Source of the DNA: Holophagales bacterium
GTDB lineage: Bacteria; Acidobacteriota; Holophagae; Holophagales; Holophagaceae
DNA: 9,916 nucleotides
Direction of reading: 5' to 3'
NCBI GenBank assembly: GCA_031281385.1
Contig: JAITFL010000079.1
Coordinates: forward strand, 1-9,916
In this document: in pieces, positions 6,515 through 9,916 of the stretch
How the letters are laid out: each line of letters starts with the position of its first letter
How positions within the stretch are numbered: position 1 is the stretch's first letter
Position numbers and translations under genes: made by a program
The notes under the pieces: generated by a model
What the model was told of the DNA's origin: nothing
Database searches by the model: none
What the model saw: only the letters and a program-made list of their open reading frames with translations

Positions 6515-6748
6515 CTAGGAATCGCGGCTTTTTTTATTATGACACGACACAGTCAATGGATGTTGCCCAACTTTTCTCGAAAGTGTGTTGCGGTGAATCC
6601 CAAGCTGTCTCGCCGTAACGCTTATGTTGCCTCCATTCCTAGAAATAGCCTCCCGAAGGAAGGACGCCTCAAACTCTTTCATGGCCACGTCAAGCGGTAT
6701 TTCTCTTACTACCAATTCGGCAACGAGCTGTTCCATCTGTTCTCTCAT
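6515..6748 (-). CDS. Small orphan Fis-type HTH DNA-binding protein
   Basis: This 77-residue protein consists almost only of the Fis/NtrC C-terminal helix-turn-helix (HTH_8): a helical N-terminal part (MREQMEQLVAELV), then EFEASFLREAISRNGGN (about 25-41) and the recognition unit ISVTARQLGIHRNTLSRKV (42-60). This is the usual DNA-binding end of sigma-54 enhancer-binding proteins and of Fis itself, here with no AAA+ or receiver domain. I prefer ATG at 6748, which has CGAGG about 7 bases upstream; a TTG at 6772 would add 8 residues and has no ribosome site. It is co-oriented with gap, 49 bases apart, and divergent from pyruvate kinase, so it may control either or both. The last 15 residues (after KVGQHP) are basic and unlike Fis. 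DNA binding is well supported; the targets are inferred. Confidence 0.85.
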   Translation of the reverse strand: MREQMEQLVAELVVREIPLDVAMKEFEASFLREAISRNGGNISVTARQLGIHRNTLSRKVGQHPLTVSCHNKKSRDS

Positions 6749-6872
6749 CTTTTGCCTCGGCAAAAATAACAAGTTTCCAAGTTATCATTTTTGGGGCACA
6801 TTTCAAAGACAAAATGTGGTAACCTAAATGCGGAAAAGTTTGTGGATTTCATGTTGAGACTCGGAGGAAAAA
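6749..6872. promoter_or_regulatory. Divergent control region between the fis-like/gap unit and pyruvate kinase
   Basis: These 124 A/T-rich bases must hold promoters for both directions. A perfect 7-base inverted repeat CACATTT (6797-6803) / AAATGTG (6812-6818) with an 8-base spacer lies near the centre, and ATAAC (6766-6770) / GTTAT (6781-6785) flanks two AACTTG copies on the minus strand. Clear sigma-70 boxes are not evident; a weak minus-strand TTGTCT with ATGATA 18 bases later is possible. The CACATTT repeat is a fair candidate operator for the adjacent HTH protein. GGAGG at 6863-6867 serves the GTG start of pyruvate kinase. Confidence 0.5.
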
Positions 6873-8294
6873 GTGCGCAAGACCAAAATAGTGACTACCT
6901 TAGGCCCCGCAACCATGCAGGACGACATCCTGCCGGAGGCCCTAAAAATTGCTGACGTCATTCGCCTGAACGCCAGCCACTCGGATGGCGCGGCAAGGAC
7001 TCCGGTAATAAAAAAAATACGGGAAACCCTCGAAGAAATTGAGCGTGAAGTCCCCATTTTCCTAGACATCCAAGGGCCAAAGTGGCGCTTGGGGCTGTTT
7101 GAGACGCCTTTTGAAGCGCACAAGGGCAGCACGGGCCACTTCTACTTGGCCGGCTCGGAACCCCCACAGGGCGGCGAGTGGTCTGCCCCCTTTCCCCACC
7201 CTGAGTTGATACAAGGGGCCAAGCTGGGGCAAAAGTGGCTGGTGGACGATGGCATTCTGGTTTTTGAAGTCACAAAGATAAATGATACATTCGTCACGCT
7301 CAAGACCATCACGGGCGGCATAGTCAAGCAGAGGAAGGGCCTGATGCCTATGGGCCTAGACGTAAAAATGGACCCTCTGACCCCAAAGGACTTGGAAGAC
7401 ATAGACTGGGGCGTCAAGCACGACGTTGACTTCTTTGCCCAAAGCTTTGTCAGGTCTGCGTCAGACCTGCAGCGCATGGAGGAAGTCATCCAAGCGGCGG
7501 GGGGCAACCAGCCCATAATAGCCAAGATCGAGCATCCCAACGCCATAAAGAACCTCGATTCCATAGTCGCAACGGCTTGGGGCGTCATGGTGGCCAGGGG
7601 AGATCTGGGCGTGGAGCTGGGCGTGGATAAAGTGCCATCCCTGCAAAAGCGCATAATACAAACGGCGCGTCGCTTCCTAAAGCCCGTCATCACCGCCACG
7701 CAGATGCTGGAGAGCATGATCGAGCACCCCATGCCGACGAGGGCGGAATCATCCGACGTCGCAAACGCCATCTGGGACGGCACCGATGCGGTGATGCTAA
7801 GCGCCGAAAGCGCATCAGGCCAATACCCGCTGGAATCAATAAAGTGGCTGGCCAAAATTGCGATGGACGCGGACAGCCACGACTCGCTACAGTTGAGGGC
7901 CCTACAAGGCATCGTGCCCCACTCTTTGGCCGGACACGTGGACGTGAGCATAGCCTCGGCCGCCTGCCACACAGCAAAAGAAATTGGCGCCAAATACATA
8001 ATGGCCTTCACCGAAGGCGGCAACATCGTGCGCATGCTGGCCCATTCATCTGGGGACACCCCCATCATCGGCGCCACCACTAACCCAACGATAGCCAGGC
8101 GCATCAAGCTGATGCGCAACGTAAAGTCGGTCCTGATACCAAGGGCTGAGCATCTGAGCCAGCTATTGAAATTAGCCATACCGATAATCACGGACTCATT
8201 TGACCTTGACCCAGGCGACAAGGTGGTAGTGGTTGTTGGCCACCCGCTCTGGGTAGCCGGCACGACGAACACCTTGCGCGTCATCATAATATGA
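6873..8294 (+). CDS. pyk: Pyruvate kinase, predicted K+-independent type
   Basis: This enzyme transfers phosphate from phosphoenolpyruvate to ADP, giving pyruvate and ATP, in the cytoplasm. It has 473 residues, usual for bacterial enzymes. The N-terminal KTKIVTTLGPAT (3-14) and VIRLNASHSD (29-38; the family usually has NFSHG) are followed by LDIQGPKWRLG (64-74). The B-domain lid spans roughly 75-160. The active site is AKIEHP with catalytic Lys218 and metal ligand Glu220, MVARGDLGVE with Asp244, and ITATQMLESM with Thr276; TRAESSDVANAIWDGTDAVMLSAESA follows. Lys70 replaces the Glu117 of muscle enzyme, the known switch to K+ independence. The C-terminal domain is present (IASAACHTAKE...) but has GNIVRMLAHSSGD where the usual SRYRP-like string stands. 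Translation starts at GTG, with GGAGG 5 bases before it. The stop overlaps the start of the next gene (ATGA). Confidence 0.95.
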   Translation: MRKTKIVTTLGPATMQDDILPEALKIADVIRLNASHSDGAARTPVIKKIRETLEEIEREVPIFLDIQGPKWRLGLFETPFEAHKGSTGHFYLAGSEPPQGGEWSAPFPHPELIQGAKLGQKWLVDDGILVFEVTKINDTFVTLKTITGGIVKQRKGLMPMGLDVKMDPLTPKDLEDIDWGVKHDVDFFAQSFVRSASDLQRMEEVIQAAGGNQPIIAKIEHPNAIKNLDSIVATAWGVMVARGDLGVELGVDKVPSLQKRIIQTARRFLKPVITATQMLESMIEHPMPTRAESSDVANAIWDGTDAVMLSAESASGQYPLESIKWLAKIAMDADSHDSLQLRALQGIVPHSLAGHVDVSIASAACHTAKEIGAKYIMAFTEGGNIVRMLAHSSGDTPIIGATTNPTIARRIKLMRNVKSVLIPRAEHLSQLLKLAIPIITDSFDLDPGDKVVVVVGHPLWVAGTTNTLRVIII

Positions 8295-8467
8295 CGCTTG
8301 GTAATGGCACTCCGGATGGGGCGTCCAACACCAAATGCCCGAACGTCAAAGACTGTCCCTGCCCAGAAGCGGGGTGCCAAAACTATGGCAAATGCTGTGC
8401 ATGCGTACTGTATCACAGGCAGAACGGCGGTCTGCCGCACTGTCTGAGGCAAGGAAAGGGTAAATAG
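8291..8467 (+). CDS. 58-aa cysteine-rich protein, probable DUF6485-like metal-binding family
   Basis: ATG at 8291 overlaps the pyruvate kinase stop as ATGA, so translation is probably coupled. The 58 residues contain eight cysteines (16, 22, 24, 29, 35, 36, 38, 51) in the pattern CxxxxxCxCxxxxC-x5-CCxC-x12-C, with His42 and His50 nearby. The core KCPNVKDCPCPEAGCQNYGK and CCACVLYHRQNGGLPHCLR resembles, from memory, a short uncharacterised family of anaerobic bacteria (DUF6485; PCPK..CPNHGKCC.CV..H...G.LP.CLR). Zinc or iron-sulfur binding is plausible from the Cys pattern but not shown. There is no signal peptide, so it should be cytoplasmic. Reality is supported by the uninterrupted frame, the exact end pattern and the coupling. 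I do not know its function. Confidence 0.8.
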   Translation: MTLGNGTPDGASNTKCPNVKDCPCPEAGCQNYGKCCACVLYHRQNGGLPHCLRQGKGK

Positions 8468-8515
8468 GGGAGTCCTTCCCACCCGAATCGCTTACGAAAT
8501 TGGTTAGTGGCCAAG

Positions 8516-8551
8516 GGCTAGGTGCAATAATAATTGGTGCAGACCCTAGCC
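8516..8551. terminator. Hairpin between convergent genes, possible bidirectional terminator
   Basis: GGCTAGG (8516-8522) pairs with CCTAGCC (8545-8551). The stem can continue through TGCA (8523-8526) with TGCA (8538-8541) past a 3-base bulge, closing an A/T-rich loop. It lies between the converging pyruvate kinase/Cys-rich unit and the aminotransferase. No T-run follows on either side, so intrinsic termination is uncertain. The rest of 8468-8643 holds short repeats (TGGTCGGC twice at about 8574-8610) but no gene that I can support. Confidence 0.35.
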
Positions 8552-8643
8552 GCGCTGGATTTCGTGCATGGCAGGCCGATTCCGTGGTCGGCTTCTCGCT
8601 GGTCGGCGCCAAACGCTAAATCGCCACTAGCCCCTACCCACTA

Positions 8644-9916
8644 TTATTTATATCTATATCTCTCGTGAAACTTCTTCAGCTTTTCGACAGCAGAAATCAT
8701 CTTTTCAGTGGGGGGGAGTATGGTGGTGCGGAAGTGGGCCGTGCCCGGTATCTGCCCGAACCCAGTGCCGGGGACAACGCAGATGCCCTCCTCCTCCAGC
8801 AGGGCCATGCAGTAGTCCTCGTCCGTACGGCCTTTGGGCAGCTGGATTTTGGGGAAGGCGTACATGGCCCCCGCCACCGGGTTGCACTCGACGCCAGCTA
8901 TCTGGTTGAGCGCCTCCGCAAGGATAGACGCCTTCTTTTTCATCTCGCTCAAAATGCCGTCCCTCTCGGACGCATATTGGGCGTAGCTGGGGCTCCCTGG
9001 CGCGGGCGGGCTGACCATGCAATAGACGGCCACCTGGCCCGTCAGGTTGGAGCACAGAGAAACGGATTGCAGCTTGGTTATCTGCGCCGCCACATCCGGC
9101 GGAATGTTGCGTATCTCCATGTAGCCGCCCCTCTGCCCGCACTCGCCCAAAAAGCCCTTGGAGCAGCTGTGGAAGCTAAATAGGCTGACCCCCTTTTCGC
9201 CCTTCTCTTCCATCACCCTTGCGAAAGACAGAAACTTGTCGCCTTGGGAATATATGTTTTCTTGGTACACCTCGTCCGCCAATATCGAGAGGCCATGCTC
9301 GCCAGCGAAGTCAATGATCATCGAGATGTTGTCCCTGTCCAAGACAGAGCCAGTGGGGTTGCCTGGGTTCAGCACGCAGATGGCCTTTACGTTCACGTCG
9401 AACCTTTTGGCATCTGACATGCTTTCTTCCAACAGGGCCTTGCTCAGCTTCCAGTCGTGCGTTTCATCTAGGTAGTAGCCTATCTGCTTGCCTTCGTAGA
9501 GTGTCAGCGTCGCGCTGTAGAGGGGGTACTGCGGGATAGGTATCATTATCCCATCGCGGTTCCCGCTGACGAGTATCCGCAGGGCGGTTTGCACCCCTTT
9601 AGATGCGCCGTCCGTCAGGTAAATCGCATCGGGGTCAACTGGAATGCCATCCCTTTTGTGTATGAAATCCGCCACAGCGTCGCGTATGAACCTAACGCCC
9701 TTGCTCTCTGAGTAAGCGCCCACTCCATGCACTGTCCCCGCCAGCACATTTTTGGCTGCTTCCATCGCGTCTTCGGGAAATTGGCCCGGACACATCTCCA
9801 TCAGTTCGGGGTACTGGCAGAGGGCCAGCACCTGCCGGACGTAGGTCAGCGGCTTCTGCTTGAGCGCTTGGGGGTTGCCGATGTTGCAATAGACTATTTC
9901 CCGCCCCTTGCGCTCC
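8644..9916 (-). CDS. Alanine aminotransferase, eukaryotic (GPT) type, N-terminus cut by window edge
   Basis: This PLP enzyme interconverts pyruvate plus glutamate and alanine plus 2-oxoglutarate. It is a fold-type I aminotransferase close to the animal/plant ALT branch. The frame is open from the right edge: ERKGREIVYCNIGNPQALKQ, then PLTYVRQVLALCQYPEL, matching the N-terminal ALT strings, so GTG 9831 is not the start and perhaps 20-40 residues are missing. Further strings are VGAYSESKGVRFIRDAVA, YLTDGASKGVQTAL, PIPQYPLYSAT (substrate and PLP stacking), LNPGNPTGSVLDRDNI, ILADEVYQENIY, and the Schiff-base Lys in SFHSCSKGFLGECGQRGGYM. Near the C-terminus PVAGAMYAFPKIQLP and VVPGTGFGQIPGTAHFRTTILPP end the active site. 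The stop is TAA at 8644-8646. Convergent with the pyruvate kinase unit, it would drain pyruvate to alanine, a common fermentation or nitrogen-balancing route. Confidence 0.93.
   Translation of the reverse strand, partial: ERKGREIVYCNIGNPQALKQKPLTYVRQVLALCQYPELMEMCPGQFPEDAMEAAKNVLAGTVHGVGAYSESKGVRFIRDAVADFIHKRDGIPVDPDAIYLTDGASKGVQTALRILVSGNRDGIMIPIPQYPLYSATLTLYEGKQIGYYLDETHDWKLSKALLEESMSDAKRFDVNVKAICVLNPGNPTGSVLDRDNISMIIDFAGEHGLSILADEVYQENIYSQGDKFLSFARVMEEKGEKGVSLFSFHSCSKGFLGECGQRGGYMEIRNIPPDVAAQITKLQSVSLCSNLTGQVAVYCMVSPPAPGSPSYAQYASERDGILSEMKKKASILAEALNQIAGVECNPVAGAMYAFPKIQLPKGRTDEDYCMALLEEEGICVVPGTGFGQIPGTAHFRTTILPPTEKMISAVEKLKKFHERYRYK

Noticed and set aside
7142..8482. 446-codon open frame on the minus strand opposite pyruvate kinase
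   Set aside because: The sense strand encodes a complete pyruvate kinase with all active-site motifs; the antisense translation has no recognisable family and arises from codon bias.
8346..8612. 88-codon minus frame across the Cys-rich gene and the intergenic hairpin
   Set aside because: It is antisense to the well-supported cysteine-rich gene and shows no family pattern.

Overview
The window (about 55% GC by eye) looks like a chromosomal piece from a Gram-negative-type anaerobic bacterium. The diderm inference rests on a lipoprotein signal with a good lipobox and on dTDP-rhamnose plus glycosyltransferase genes of the kind used for O-antigen or other surface glycans. Shine-Dalgarno sites are strong, GTG starts are used, and AUA and AGG/AGA codons are frequent, which argues against a typical enteric proteobacterium. 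I cannot assign a phylum; the mix (C1A-like lipoprotein, eukaryotic-type alanine aminotransferase, small Cys-rich protein) would fit lineages such as Synergistota or Elusimicrobiota, but this is only a guess.

Layout. (1) 1-863, minus: the N-terminal 287 residues of a secreted papain-fold lipoprotein whose catalytic Cys position is Ser; it runs off the left edge. (2) 864-1566: about 700 bases with no convincing gene. They hold a C7/A7 homopolymer junction, an operator-like inverted repeat, and a palindrome-rich, MITE-like block at 1383-1555. (3) 1567-3986, minus: rfbA, rfbC, rfbD of dTDP-L-rhamnose synthesis; rfbA and rfbC are one base apart, and rfbC and rfbD are separated by a 268-base leader. 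rfbB is not in the window. (4) 4004-4921, plus: a GT2 (WbbL-like, possibly rhamnosyl) transferase, head-to-head with rfbA with only 17 bases between start codons and carrying a G8 tract. (5) 4922-5472: about 550 non-coding bases full of nested inverted repeats, the best candidate here for an undescribed structured RNA or a non-autonomous mobile element. (6) 5473-6748, minus: a 77-aa orphan Fis-type HTH protein followed by class I GAPDH. (7) 6873-8467, plus, divergent from (6): pyruvate kinase with the signature of K+-independent enzymes, overlapped by ATGA with a 58-aa protein with eight cysteines. (8) 8644-9916, minus: a eukaryotic-type alanine aminotransferase, cut by the right edge.

How the genes may work together. 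Blocks 3-4 make and use dTDP-rhamnose for a surface polymer. Blocks 6-8 form a lower-glycolysis and pyruvate-fate cluster: GAPDH (energy-yielding step), pyruvate kinase (pyruvate and ATP) and alanine aminotransferase (pyruvate plus glutamate to alanine). The Fis-like regulator lies where it could control both divergent units. The regulatory link is inferred from position only.
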